A stretch of 64,000 nt of DNA, from the NCBI RefSeq assembly GCF_900445255.1, contig NZ_UAPU01000005.1, positions 879,001-943,000 on the forward strand, read 5' to 3'. Positions 1 through 8,818 of this stretch are shown here, one piece after another. The stretch is from Anaerobiospirillum thomasii (GTDB lineage Bacteria > Pseudomonadota > Gammaproteobacteria > Enterobacterales > Succinivibrionaceae). The stretch's first letter is position 1. Every line of letters starts with the position of its first letter. The translations under genes were made by a program, and so were the position numbers. The notes under the pieces were generated by a model that saw nothing but the letters and a program-made list of their open reading frames with translations, did no database searches and was not told the origin of the DNA.

Positions 1-725
1 AAGGTATTAACACTTATATCACGGATAATAGCAAGCATTTTCTCATAGTAAGGCTCTTGGGCCACAACAGCCTTTTGCAATGGGACATCATACTCATCTA
101 TAAGGATTAAAACTTGTCTGTCATACTCTGTATAGAGCATATCAGCTAGTGTTGGTATGAAGGTTCCACAATAGGATATTGCCTTATCAAGCAAAGCATC
201 ATTTTTTAATTCACCTTTGTGTTTGAAACAAAAATTGTAAATGCTTAAAAAAAGATCCTTTTGCGCCTGAGGTATTTTTTTACTATCAGCAAGAAACAGA
301 AAATATTTATACAGCAGTGCTATCTTAGTAATAATTTTATCAACGGCATGATGAAAACATAGGCCCTCAACACCTCTAAAGGAGACATAGATAACAGGCA
401 GCTGTCCCATGACCTTATCGCGCAGCTCTTTATACTCATCCTGAGAGACTGCAAGATTACGGTCATTGTCTATAAAGAGTTTTTGCTGATAGGTAATATC
501 CCCAGGATTTTTATAGTCAAGCTCACAAAAGGCCTTTATCATGGACATATTTAAAGTTTTTCCAAAGCGACGGGGTCTTGTAAATAAGGCATTTTCCACC
601 CCTTTAGGACTGTAAAAGAGTGTTTTTAAGAATGAGGTTTTATCTACATAATAAGCATTAGACTCAATAAGCTTTTCAAAGCTCTCACAGCCTGGCAATA
701 CAGATATCATGTCATTTATGTCCAT
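1..725 (-). CDS. AAA-ATPase-like protein, C-terminus beyond window (partial)
   Basis: An open frame reads leftward from the ATG at 725 and leaves the window without a stop, so about 241 N-terminal residues are visible. It begins MDINDMISVLPGCESFEKL and contains YVDKTSF, then a P-loop-like RPRRFGKT near residue 50, and a Walker-B-like LILIDEYDVPL near residue 215. This pattern is typical of the AAA-ATPase-like/DUF1703 family, which usually ends in a PD-(D/E)XK-type nuclease domain. Here that domain would lie outside the window. The family is abundant and often multicopy in gut anaerobes, and its function is unsettled. Nothing nearby on the same strand suggests an operon. Confidence 0.75.
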   Translation of the reverse strand, partial: MDINDMISVLPGCESFEKLIESNAYYVDKTSFLKTLFYSPKGVENALFTRPRRFGKTLNMSMIKAFCELDYKNPGDITYQQKLFIDNDRNLAVSQDEYKELRDKVMGQLPVIYVSFRGVEGLCFHHAVDKIITKIALLYKYFLFLADSKKIPQAQKDLFLSIYNFCFKHKGELKNDALLDKAISYCGTFIPTLADMLYTEYDRQVLILIDEYDVPLQKAVVAQEPYYEKMLAIIRDISVNT

Positions 726-927
726 AATAAAAACCTTTAATGTTCCTAAAAATATGTGGTGCTTTGTATTGTACTTTTATGACTTTTTGTGCATACATCT
801 GAGCGTTTTATTTCTATGATACTAGCATTCTTGATAAATTAGAATACATACTGTCAATGCTTGTAAATGTAGCTCACAAGAGCCCTGTCTCCTACATAAT
901 TTATCTATAATATGATTTAACTACACA

Positions 928-958
928 AGTTGTTAGTAACTAGAAACTATTAGGACCC
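928..958. repeat. IS66 left target duplication and terminal inverted repeat
   Basis: The 8-bp target duplication AGTTGTTA (928-935) is followed by the left terminal repeat (936-958), which starts GTAACTAG and ends GGACCC. The GTAA start is characteristic of IS66 ends. Confidence 0.92.
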
Positions 959-1009
959 TTTAAAAAGTCGCTGATCTATATAGAATATTTCCAAAACGGA
1001 GGAGACTAT

Positions 1010-1822
1010 ATGGATCGCCCAAATTTAAAATCTGTAAATAATCTTTCTGAAGAAGAACGTAAGGCTCTTACTAACGATTTGATTCAGACCAAGCTTTGCT
1101 CTTATCAATTAAGCCATAAGTATGGTATGGCCACTCAGCGTAGCATTTTAATTTTCGCCCGAGAGATCTTAGGTGATCTGTTTGAAAGTCGCGAGCAACT
1201 GGCCTTGATAACATTGCTTAAAGAAATATACCGTCTGGTGAAGGACGGAAGAGGATTAGCATATATTTGTAAAAAGTTTGGTATTTCAAATCACTTCGGT
1301 TATAAAATCATAAGACAGTTTTCACATCCTACCACAAAATATTGTATTGAGAATGGTACGCTGCTTAAGTCTGCCGATGGCATGTATCTGCCAACACTAA
1401 TACTTCATTATAACAATGATATTCCACAGAACAATAAAGAGCATGAGCTGGCAGATACCCAAGGCAGTTATGTCTGCTCTGAAAAGTTAAAGCCATTTAG
1501 TTTTATAGATGTAATTGATGATGCTCAGTCAGAGGCCACACCCTTAGCAGATACAACACTACCAGCTGAAGCTCTGCCTTCACATGATATGGCAGGTTCA
1601 TCAACCATGTCGGTGGCTTTAAGAAGTCAAACAGAGGAAGAAGACGGCGTCAAATCGGTTCCTGCGCTTATAAATCAGGATGGTGTAACCCACTCAGATA
1701 CTAAATCAAATCATTTGATAAAAGTAAATATGGGCACTATCTCTTTTGAATACTGCAGTGTAGCTGAGCCAGAGCTATCTATAGCAAAACTTATAAGTCA
1801 TATTGGCATAAATCAGGCGTGA
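1010..1822 (+). CDS. IS66 TnpA-like helix-turn-helix accessory protein
   Basis: This is the first gene of the IS66 element, 270 residues long. The ATG at 1010 follows a strong GGAGGAG ribosome binding site. The N-terminal half contains two helix-turn-helix-like stretches, around residues 25-60 (LCSYQLSHKYG region) and 75-105 (GRGLAYICKKFGISNHFGYK). The C-terminal half is polar and looks unstructured. IS66 elements normally encode a small HTH protein (TnpA) here, usually near 100-140 residues, so this copy is long. It is followed after 16 bases by the TnpB-like gene, consistent with one transcript. I identify it by position and HTH character more than by sequence recognition. Confidence 0.6.
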   Translation: MDRPNLKSVNNLSEEERKALTNDLIQTKLCSYQLSHKYGMATQRSILIFAREILGDLFESREQLALITLLKEIYRLVKDGRGLAYICKKFGISNHFGYKIIRQFSHPTTKYCIENGTLLKSADGMYLPTLILHYNNDIPQNNKEHELADTQGSYVCSEKLKPFSFIDVIDDAQSEATPLADTTLPAEALPSHDMAGSSTMSVALRSQTEEEDGVKSVPALINQDGVTHSDTKSNHLIKVNMGTISFEYCSVAEPELSIAKLISHIGINQA

Positions 1823-1838
1823 GCTTAGGAGATAGATA

Positions 1839-2153
1839 ATGTTTTTACCTCAGAATATGCGTATTGTGCTGGTCCGAGAGCCTGTCAGTGGCCGTTTTGG
1901 CATGTACAGGCTTTTAGCTCAGCTGTCTAATAATGCATTTGGTGTTGGCTGGAACGGAGTAGACCGCATAGCAGTACTTACCTTTAACAAGAAAAGGACC
2001 ATAGCCACGATGATTATAGTGGATAGTAGTGGAACTTCGCTGGTACGCAGAGTACTCAACTCTGGTCGTTTTGATATAGAGCTAGATGAAGGAAAAATTC
2101 CCCTTTCTTATACTCGCAGTGAGCTTGAAGAGCTGCTAAGACTTGATACTTAA
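1839..2153 (+). CDS. tnpB: IS66 TnpB-like accessory protein
   Basis: A 104-residue protein whose start at 1839 is preceded by AGGAGA. It follows the IS66 Orf2/TnpB plan: a short N-terminal strand (MRIVLVREPVSGRFGMYRL) corresponding to the usual 'DFRKGMDGL' region, a central FNKKRTIATMIIVDSSGTSLVRR stretch corresponding to 'KRADRVKLLVWDGTGLVL', and a C-terminal RSELEELL. TnpB is required for transposition of several IS66 members, but its biochemical role is unclear. The sequence is diverged, but position and length agree with the family. Confidence 0.75.
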   Translation: MFLPQNMRIVLVREPVSGRFGMYRLLAQLSNNAFGVGWNGVDRIAVLTFNKKRTIATMIIVDSSGTSLVRRVLNSGRFDIELDEGKIPLSYTRSELEELLRLDT

Positions 2154-2304
2154 GTTGCGATTTAAACCATTGAAAATAAAAGAAAAATATCTGTATAGAA
2201 TTGTGATATAAATCACCTAAAAATGCTGTTATTTTAGGTGATTTTCTTTATTTATCAATATAATTATGGTATAATTGACCTATCCACGAATTGAGGTGTT
2301 TATT

Positions 2305-2814
2305 ATGCCTATTGATAAAAATTCCATAAAAAATCTGCCACAGGATGAGCCTGTATCAGTATATAAAGACAAGGGCAAAATTTATGTGGCTGTATATAAA
2401 ACTCAGGTAGATGAAGCTACTGGAAGAAAAAAGAGAATAAGAACTATTGTAGGCCGTGTGGTTGATAATACCTATTACTCTATGGAAGAGTTTCATAGCC
2501 GCTTTAAAAAGGATTTGTCTTTACGCGAAGTTCCAGATGGCTCTGTACCAACGAGGCGCAGGCATGCCAGGCTTAATACCACACTTAAAGAGCATGGCGT
2601 GGATTTGAGCAAGGTTAAAAATCTGCCCACAGGTCCTGATGTCCGTATCTATAAGACAGGTAATTTTATCTATGTGGTCGAGCGTAAGCGCTTTAAAGTC
2701 GATGACAAGTATAAAACTCAGACCATATATCTGGGCAAGATAATAAACAACTGCTATTACACCATGGAGCAGTGCAAGGCAATGAATAACAGCAGACGCA
2801 GGAAGCAAAGCTGA
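2305..2814 (+). CDS. Unrecognised IS66-cargo protein with duplicated domain
   Basis: This 169-residue basic protein lies between the TnpB-like gene and the transposase. I chose the ATG at 2305 because GAGGTG sits just upstream; a TTG at 2275 in the same frame lacks such support. The protein is an internal duplication. Residues about 5-70 (KNLPQDEPVSVYKDKGKIYVAV...TIVGRVVDNTYYSMEEF) and about 100-160 (KNLPTGPDVRIYKTGNFIYVVE...IYLGKIINNCYYTMEQC) align, each with a strand-rich core and a NxxYY(S/T)MEx ending. I do not recognise the family. Basic composition and repeat structure could fit nucleic-acid binding, but that is a guess. The spacing from TnpB (about 150 bp) contains a hairpin-like TCACCTAAAAAT...ATTTTAGGTGA. 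Confidence 0.6.
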   Translation: MPIDKNSIKNLPQDEPVSVYKDKGKIYVAVYKTQVDEATGRKKRIRTIVGRVVDNTYYSMEEFHSRFKKDLSLREVPDGSVPTRRRHARLNTTLKEHGVDLSKVKNLPTGPDVRIYKTGNFIYVVERKRFKVDDKYKTQTIYLGKIINNCYYTMEQCKAMNNSRRRKQS

Positions 2815-2875
2815 CCTGCATACTTCTATGGGTTTGGCCTCAGGTACGGTACAATACGGATATAAGGATATTAAT

Positions 2876-5812
2876 ATGGCTCACTTAGATCGCAACAACA
2901 GTAACACAGCCCCTGCCACCAATATTGCAGGTACAGACTTAAATGCTCTTAGCAAGGAGCAGCTTATTGCTCTGCTGCAGGAGCAGAGCCGGCAGCATAA
3001 AAAAGAGATGCAGGAGCAGAGCCAGCAGCATAAAAAAGAAATGCAGGAGCTACAGAGTCATTCTGTTAAAGAGCAGAAAAGCCAGATTGATATCATAACC
3101 AGGCTGCGAGCCCATATTAAAAGTCAGGATACACGTATAAACGAGCTAAATGACTCTGTTGCCGATTATAAGAAGCTAACTTCTGAACAGAAGAATGAAA
3201 TTGAGGAGCTCAAGGCAGGCAATGCAGGCCAGAAGGACGTTATAGTCAATGCACTCACCTTTATCAAGGATAACAGAGATGCCTTTGCAAATCTTATAAA
3301 GGACAATCCTCCTGAGGATTTATATAATCTAAAAGAGATTAACTCATATCTGATGATATTTTTATCCAATGCCCGCATTGCTACTGCACAACTTGGCAGA
3401 TATATAAGGGGTACATATGTATCATCACAAAGCGAGAGCAATAAAAACTATAAAATCCAGAGCGATTCTGAAAATAGCTCAGATTCCAGCATAAAAGGCT
3501 CAGAGAGCGCCAGTGCAAATAACGTAGAGCCAAAAGACAGCGAAAATACTGCACCAACCTATGCCACATACCCTGATTATACAGAGCATAAAGATGTAGA
3601 TGTGGCAGCGGCCTCTATAGTCAGCCACGATGACAGGGACATGGAAGAGCTCTCTTTAATGTGTGATGTGGAGGAGAAAGAGTGCTGTGCTGACAGCATG
3701 TCCACACTGCAAAGCGTGCAAAGTGTTATTGAGCTGTCAGGTGAGATTAGAAAAAATAATAAAAACTCAGCAGGTGTGGTTTTAGATCCACTTGCAGAAG
3801 AAAGGAGCATTTTAAATCTCTCTAAAGACAGCGACATTACAAAAGCCATCAAAGTGCCTACAGGTTTTAGAATCAGATGCTACTGCCCTACATGCAAACA
3901 TATCCATGAATTTAAATTTGACGGCAAGGTTAAAAGAGCAAATGAGGTTAAAGAGTATCAGGGTATTGATACCAAAATCAGCCTCAGTGCTGTACAGAAT
4001 CTCATAGGTGTAGGCTGCGGCACTACCATAGAATACAATCCTGCTCTGATAACTGCCTATGATACCTATGAGGTAAAAACCAGAAGCGATGATAGGCCTG
4101 AGGAAGGTGTTCGTAATTCAAACGAATGTGACTCAAAAATAGAACAGTCATTAAATCAAGAGGTTATTGTTACAAATCAGGACAGACAAAATACACCCAA
4201 AACCCACACGAATGAGTCTGCAGATAACAGCGAGCTTAAAAACTCAGACAATAAAGCTAAGGTTAACAAGAAGATCCTGCAGAATATCTGCCGCCATGAT
4301 GGTGCAGTTAAAAGCTCACATGATATAGCCCATGATTTAATTAGCTATAAGGGCAGAAATGACATTATAAATCCCAACACTTTTGATTTTGATGCCTTTG
4401 CCTTGCTGCCATGCTTTAATAAATGCGCTCTATCTGCTGGGCTTATGAGTGCATTACACTCAATGTTTGCCATGCTCAGTGCTCCTAAGAGCCGTATTAC
4501 CACCATGCTCAACGGCCTGGGTGTTGACTGGTCGCGTGTACATATCACAGATATTATAAATGGAGGCTCAAGAGCTTTTTTCCATGGAGTGGCTGAGGTT
4601 ATTCATAATGACATGCTCTATAACTGTCGCAGCGTTATTATGGACGAGACCACACTTAAGGTACGCTCGCAAAAGACTAAAGGCGGTTATATTAAAAAGT
4701 CACAGTTATGGTGTATGGCCACATCCTGGACGGAGGAGGTAAGTGCCACCTATTTCAGAGCCTCAGACAGTAGAAATGCTGACAATGTCCTGGATTTGCT
4801 CGACAGTAAAAATCCAAGCTCAATTGATACTATAACCACTGATGGCTATGCAGGTTATGATGCTGCCGTCGAGGAGTTTAAAAAGGCCGGCATAGATATC
4901 TGCCATGCCTCGTGCTGGACTCATGCCAGACGACCTCTGCACCGCTATTTAACTGAATCAGGACTGCTTAAAATCTACAATCAATATCTGCTGCCAGATG
5001 GCTGTGAGATGAGTGCTTTTATGGAGAACCTGATAAAATATGAGCAAAAGAATAAAGGTGCAAAATCTTTATCTGCTCTGAACAGAGACTGTTTTATTGT
5101 CTATTACCTCATCAACTGCCTGTTTTATATAGACAGCAGCGCCTGGCAGGAAGCTATCATTAAAGGCACCTCATTTGAAGATGAGATAGAAAAGTACAGA
5201 AAGAATATATCCTCTAAGGTGCTGGATGCTATATTTGATGTGGTAAGACACATAATCAGAGAAAATGGCAATATAGTTATTAAATGCTCTGGCAGTCGCC
5301 ATGGCCGTGTCAAATACAGAAAATCAAATCAGCATGCTGTCTCTGGTCCTCTTATCTATCTGCTCAATCAGGAGACAAAGCTCAGAGAGTTTGTAGATAA
5401 ACCACATATAGAGCTATCCTCATCAGCAGCTGAAAGAGCTATAAGGCTGGGAGCCTGTGCGCGTCACAGTTTCCAGTTTTTAAATCACCCGGACAGTGCT
5501 CAGGCTTTTGCAGATCACCTGACTATTGCCAATACCTGTACAATGAATAATGTATCATTTACGCAGTATACATTATGGCTTATGGCCAATATCAGATATA
5601 GAATTGTGCAGAAACTGATGCTCGAAGGTATGCAGTCACATGCAGTTTCACTGCCAAAATCAAGAACAGAAATTATTGAAGATGGGGACAATAAAGTAAA
5701 GATCCGCATTGGGCTGTATGATAAGGCTAATAAGACCATATTTGATGAAATCAGCTATGAAGGACTTACCCCATACGATTTCAAGACTCTGATCTTAAGT
5801 CATGGAGAATGA
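2876..5812 (+). CDS. IS66-family transposase (long TnpC type)
   Basis: A transposase of about 978 residues from the ATG at 2876, which has AAGGAT upstream; an in-frame ATG at 2828 would give 994. It starts with a Gln/Lys-rich coiled coil (about residues 20-130) containing a near-repeat of EQSRQHKKEMQ, followed by a low-complexity Ser/Asp/Asn-rich segment. A zinc-finger-like CYCPTC motif occurs near residue 350. The catalytic core is recognisable by IMDETTLKV, TTDGYAGYD, CWTHARR and a late SSAAERAIR block. These fit the acidic triad and conserved C-terminus of the IS66 DDE transposase. Typical members have about 500 residues; the extra length is the N-terminal coiled coil and linker. It is intact, so the element may be mobile. 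Confidence 0.92.
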   Translation: MAHLDRNNSNTAPATNIAGTDLNALSKEQLIALLQEQSRQHKKEMQEQSQQHKKEMQELQSHSVKEQKSQIDIITRLRAHIKSQDTRINELNDSVADYKKLTSEQKNEIEELKAGNAGQKDVIVNALTFIKDNRDAFANLIKDNPPEDLYNLKEINSYLMIFLSNARIATAQLGRYIRGTYVSSQSESNKNYKIQSDSENSSDSSIKGSESASANNVEPKDSENTAPTYATYPDYTEHKDVDVAAASIVSHDDRDMEELSLMCDVEEKECCADSMSTLQSVQSVIELSGEIRKNNKNSAGVVLDPLAEERSILNLSKDSDITKAIKVPTGFRIRCYCPTCKHIHEFKFDGKVKRANEVKEYQGIDTKISLSAVQNLIGVGCGTTIEYNPALITAYDTYEVKTRSDDRPEEGVRNSNECDSKIEQSLNQEVIVTNQDRQNTPKTHTNESADNSELKNSDNKAKVNKKILQNICRHDGAVKSSHDIAHDLISYKGRNDIINPNTFDFDAFALLPCFNKCALSAGLMSALHSMFAMLSAPKSRITTMLNGLGVDWSRVHITDIINGGSRAFFHGVAEVIHNDMLYNCRSVIMDETTLKVRSQKTKGGYIKKSQLWCMATSWTEEVSATYFRASDSRNADNVLDLLDSKNPSSIDTITTDGYAGYDAAVEEFKKAGIDICHASCWTHARRPLHRYLTESGLLKIYNQYLLPDGCEMSAFMENLIKYEQKNKGAKSLSALNRDCFIVYYLINCLFYIDSSAWQEAIIKGTSFEDEIEKYRKNISSKVLDAIFDVVRHIIRENGNIVIKCSGSRHGRVKYRKSNQHAVSGPLIYLLNQETKLREFVDKPHIELSSSAAERAIRLGACARHSFQFLNHPDSAQAFADHLTIANTCTMNNVSFTQYTLWLMANIRYRIVQKLMLEGMQSHAVSLPKSRTEIIEDGDNKVKIRIGLYDKANKTIFDEISYEGLTPYDFKTLILSHGE

Positions 5813-5819
5813 TAACCAA

Positions 5820-5844
5820 GCCTCGGCTCTTTGTGAGCCAAGGC
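5820..5844 (+). terminator. Hairpin after IS66 transposase gene
   Basis: GCCTCGGCTC (5820-5829) pairs with GAGCCAAGGC (5835-5844) except for one position, with a 5-base loop, seven bases after the transposase stop. There is no T-run downstream, so it may be a weak or Rho-assisted terminator. A second, near-palindromic hairpin lies at about 6044-6063. Confidence 0.5.
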
Positions 5845-6094
5845 CTATATAAGTGATTAAATGTGTCTTATATTGAGCGCTGCTGAAAATTTTACCTCTG
5901 ATAACAAGGCTTTTTATCAAAGCATGCATTTAAATAAAAGCCTCTAATGATCCTACACTCTCTGCACTCGAGCTGCTGACCGTCTATAGCCATATATCAA
6001 AGCCGGCATGGCTACTCTAATCTATTTGCAACAAGGCAGATCCTATGGGTTTCCCCATGGGAGTTATAGTAATCTGACTTGGTTTTACAATCTA

Positions 6095-6125
6095 GGGTCG
6101 CAATAGTTACTAGTTACAGTTGTTA
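6095..6125. repeat. IS66 right terminal inverted repeat and target duplication
   Basis: The right terminal repeat (6095-6117) starts GGGTCGC and ends CTAGTTAC. Its reverse complement matches the left end at 20 of 23 positions. It is followed by the second copy of AGTTGTTA (6118-6125). Confidence 0.92.
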
Positions 6126-6890
6126 CATATTAGTGGTGCTAACAGGTCAACTGCCAAAAGCGACGCAGTCTGTTGGCATCTTAGATCATGCTCATATGAA
6201 TATTTAAGATCACATCATATTGTCACAGCAAAACTGTCAATCACTTACATAACGAAGTGGCTTTACCTGGCCTTTGACTAGCTGTCAGTTTTTGCTTTTG
6301 TGGTAAGAATGTAATAGCATTGAGACTTTAGAATAGGCTGAGTTACTTTATAAGACAAAAATAAAGTGCAAGAGTAAAATCAAACAGCTTTCAACTTGCG
6401 TCGTTTTTTGTAAAAGATCTCTTACTTTGAGTGTAACAAGATAAACTTTAATCAGTTCTGCTACAGATAAAACCTGCATCAGTTTTTTGATGAAGAGAAT
6501 CTTGGTCTTACTCTTATAATAAGGTAATGGTGGCTTAAACCAGATACAGCTATGTTTACATATTCTGAAAAAGACTAAGTATTGACAGTAATGCCTTAAG
6601 ATTAGTTCTCCTAACTCTGTCTTATTTACACTAGATAAAAACCCTGTTCTTATTAAACCACTCCTTATATGTGTATGTAGGCAAAAGGGTCAGGGGTATA
6701 TACTTATAAGCTATCTTTTTACGCTCACTGCGCTAAGAGCCACGCTACCTTAAAGTCTAATTATCTTTACATTATCTACAGCTCCCACCGCTTTAGCCGT
6801 CATTATCTGTCATGAACTGTCTGTTTTATTAAAAACGAGCTTTTAACTTTACCTTTTTGTTATAATCAAATCATACAGACTGAGGTAAAT
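6126..6890. other. Intergenic region, no gene seen
   Basis: Between the IS66 right end and rlmI I see no open frame with coding character, no tRNA-like fold and no obvious repeat. With 726-935 it would have formed one intergenic region of about 1 kb before the IS arrived. A TATAAT at 6861-6866 and TGAGG at 6881-6885 serve as a plausible -10 and ribosome site for rlmI, but no convincing -35 is visible. Confidence 0.6.
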
Positions 6891-8084
6891 ATGTATAAAA
6901 AAACCTATCTTCATGCCGATCGTGAAAAATCACTGTTAAGAGCCCATCCCTGGATTTTTTCAAAAGCCATAGACAGATATGATGATACTTTGGTCTCTGG
7001 CGATATAACCGAGGTATATGATGCCTCTGGCAACTATCTTGCAACAGGTGTTTTCTCAAGACACTCACAGATTGCCATAAGAGTTTTAAGCTTTAAAAAG
7101 CAGTGCATTGATTATGATTTTATTTATGCAAAAATACAACGCGCCTTATCTTTAAGAGAGGAGCTTCTCCCACCTGGCAATGATGGTATACGCCTTATAG
7201 CCTCAGAGGGTGATGGCATGCCAGGTCTTATTGTAGATAAATACAACAGCCATCTTGTTATATCCATAAGCTCCTATGCCATGGAGGTTATGCGAGACAA
7301 TATTATAAAGGCCCTGCGCTCTTTACTGCCGGATATGTCAATCTATGAAAGATCTGACACCTCAGCGCGCAAAAAAGAAGGCCTTGAGAAAAGAAATACC
7401 ATAATTTACGGCACTGAGCCTTCTGATGTTATCTACGTTAGAGAAAATAATGATATTTTTATGCCCATTGATATAAAAAATGGTCATAAAACAGGAGGTT
7501 ATCTTGATCAAAGAGCCTCACGCCTAAGACTCTCGCAGATTGTAAAGGGCAAAAGCGTTTTAAACTGTTTTTGCTATACAGGCTGTTTTGGACTGTGGGC
7601 TCTAAAAGGTAGAGCCTCTCGCGTGATAAATGTCGATGTCTCAGCTCATGCCCTGTCTCTTGCCAAAGATGGTGTTATCTACAATCATCTTGATCCTGGC
7701 AGATGCAGATTTATAAAAGAGGATGTTTTTACCTATCTGCGCAAAGAGATTGAACTAGGTCACAGCTATGATGTCATAGTGCTTGATCCGCCAAAGTTTG
7801 TGCAGTCACAAAGCACCTTAAAATCAGGCTGCCGCGGCTATCAGGATATAAACAGACTTGCCATGCAGCTTGTATCTGACGGTGGCCGTCTTTTAACCTT
7901 TTCCTGCTCAGGTCTGATGCACAGCGATCTCTTTCAGAAAATTGTCTCAGATGCTGCCCTTGAGGCTAATGTTGAGGCCAGAATTATAGGCACACTGCGT
8001 CAGGATAAAGATCATGTTGTCCAATCCTCATGCCCCGAGAGCTTTTATCTAAAAGGTCTTGAGCTTGTAATATACAAAAAATAG
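6891..8084 (+). CDS. rlmI: 23S rRNA (cytosine-1962-C5)-methyltransferase RlmI
   Basis: A 397-residue protein, essentially the length of E. coli RlmI. It should methylate C5 of cytosine 1962 in 23S rRNA using S-adenosylmethionine. The N-terminal PUA domain is marked by RAHPWIFSKAID. The Rossmann methyltransferase domain has a motif-I-like NCFCYTGCFGLWAL (about residues 225-240), the DPPKF motif IV near residue 298, and TFSCSG near 340, which carries the Cys expected of m5C enzymes. The start at 6891 has a GAGG ribosome site. The gene is followed 9 bases later by the gloC-like gene, suggesting co-transcription. Confidence 0.93.
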   Translation: MYKKTYLHADREKSLLRAHPWIFSKAIDRYDDTLVSGDITEVYDASGNYLATGVFSRHSQIAIRVLSFKKQCIDYDFIYAKIQRALSLREELLPPGNDGIRLIASEGDGMPGLIVDKYNSHLVISISSYAMEVMRDNIIKALRSLLPDMSIYERSDTSARKKEGLEKRNTIIYGTEPSDVIYVRENNDIFMPIDIKNGHKTGGYLDQRASRLRLSQIVKGKSVLNCFCYTGCFGLWALKGRASRVINVDVSAHALSLAKDGVIYNHLDPGRCRFIKEDVFTYLRKEIELGHSYDVIVLDPPKFVQSQSTLKSGCRGYQDINRLAMQLVSDGGRLLTFSCSGLMHSDLFQKIVSDAALEANVEARIIGTLRQDKDHVVQSSCPESFYLKGLELVIYKK

Positions 8085-8093
8085 GAATATGCC

Positions 8094-8726
8094 ATGCTAG
8101 ATATAATGACATTACCCGTTACAGTTTTTGCCCAGAACTGCCGTCTTATTGTAAATCAGGACAGCGGTAATGCTGTTGCCTGTGATGTGGGCGGCTCTGC
8201 AGCTGAGATTTTTCAGCTTATAGAGGATAATGGCTTTAACCTCAAAGCCATTGTGCTCACCCATGGCCATCTTGATCATGTGGGCGGTGCCAAGGCCTTG
8301 TCAGAGCTGGCCTCCTGTCCTATTATAGGACCATGCGTTGAGGACAGATTTTTATTTGAATCACTGCATGAGCAGGCAACAGCTTTTTCACTTCCAGACT
8401 GTGCCCCTTTTGAGCCTTTGTATGTCAAAGATGGCGATATTTTAAATTTCTTTGATGATGCCTCCTTTGAAGTTATCCATACACCAGGTCATACCCCAGG
8501 CGGTATATGTCTGTACTGTAAAGAGGAGAGCTTTTTGCTAAGCGGTGACACCCTCTTTGAAGGCTCTATTGGCAGAACAGACTTTGAGCGTGGCAGTTTT
8601 GATGATCTTATATCATCAATTAAAAATAAGCTCTTTACCCTGCCAGATAATGTTGATGTTATGCCAGGTCACGGCGAGGATACAACCATAGGTGCAGAAA
8701 AGGCCTCAAATCCTTTTGTGCGCTAG
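8094..8726 (+). CDS. gloC: MBL-fold hydrolase, GloC/YcbL-type glyoxalase II
   Basis: A 210-residue metallo-beta-lactamase-fold protein close in length to E. coli YcbL/GloC (215). It carries the metal-binding THGHLDHVGG motif (about residues 56-65), HTPGHTPGG, a DTLF segment and a late PGHGEDTTIG. These supply the usual His/Asp ligands for a binuclear centre. GloC-type enzymes hydrolyse S-lactoylglutathione; without biochemistry the substrate stays provisional. The AGGAA ribosome site overlaps the end of rlmI. An in-frame ATG four codons later (8106) is an alternative start. Confidence 0.83.
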   Translation: MLDIMTLPVTVFAQNCRLIVNQDSGNAVACDVGGSAAEIFQLIEDNGFNLKAIVLTHGHLDHVGGAKALSELASCPIIGPCVEDRFLFESLHEQATAFSLPDCAPFEPLYVKDGDILNFFDDASFEVIHTPGHTPGGICLYCKEESFLLSGDTLFEGSIGRTDFERGSFDDLISSIKNKLFTLPDNVDVMPGHGEDTTIGAEKASNPFVR

Positions 8727-8733
8727 CGTGTTT

Positions 8734-8758
8734 AAGCTAAAGGCACAGCCTTTAGCTT
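8734..8758 (+). terminator. Perfect hairpin after gloC
   Basis: AAGCTAAAGGC (8734-8744) and GCCTTTAGCTT (8748-8758) form a perfect 11-bp stem with a 3-base loop, 7 bases after the stop. It lacks a strong T-run. Together with the next hairpin it separates two convergent genes. Confidence 0.65.
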
Positions 8759-8777
8759 GGATGTTAAGATCATGTTT

Positions 8778-8811
8778 AAGGCCCTTTGTCTAAAGATACA
8801 TACAGGGCCTT
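8778..8811. terminator. Second hairpin between convergent gloC and ycgL
   Basis: AAGGCCCT (8778-8785) pairs perfectly with AGGGCCTT (8804-8811). It lies in the gap between the convergent gloC and ycgL genes and may serve either transcript. Confidence 0.5.
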
Positions 8812-8818
8812 TGCTCTC

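Larger units (their letters stand above)
936..6117 (+). mobile_element. Complete IS66-family insertion sequence with extra gene (5.18 kb)
   Basis: Both ends are visible. The left end starts GTAACTAG at 936 and the right end finishes CTAGTTAC at 6117. The outer 23 bases (936-958 and 6095-6117) are inverted repeats matching at 20 positions. The element is flanked by an exact 8-bp direct repeat, AGTTGTTA, at 928-935 and 6118-6125, the duplication length typical of IS66. Inside are four plus-strand genes: an HTH-containing TnpA-like protein, a TnpB-like protein, an unrecognised duplicated-domain protein and a large TnpC-type transposase. At 5182 bp it is about twice the usual IS66 length. The perfect duplication and intact reading frames suggest a recent insertion. 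About 280 bp of non-coding sequence with hairpins lies between the transposase and the right end. Confidence 0.93.

Noticed and set aside
2521-2808. Antisense open frame opposite the IS66 extra gene
   Set aside because: No ribosome site or recognisable protein features. It is a shadow of the repeat-containing gene on the plus strand.
6126-6890. Possible hidden RNA gene between IS66 and rlmI
   Set aside because: I found no tRNA-like fold, strong terminator or conserved motif by reading. No positive evidence.
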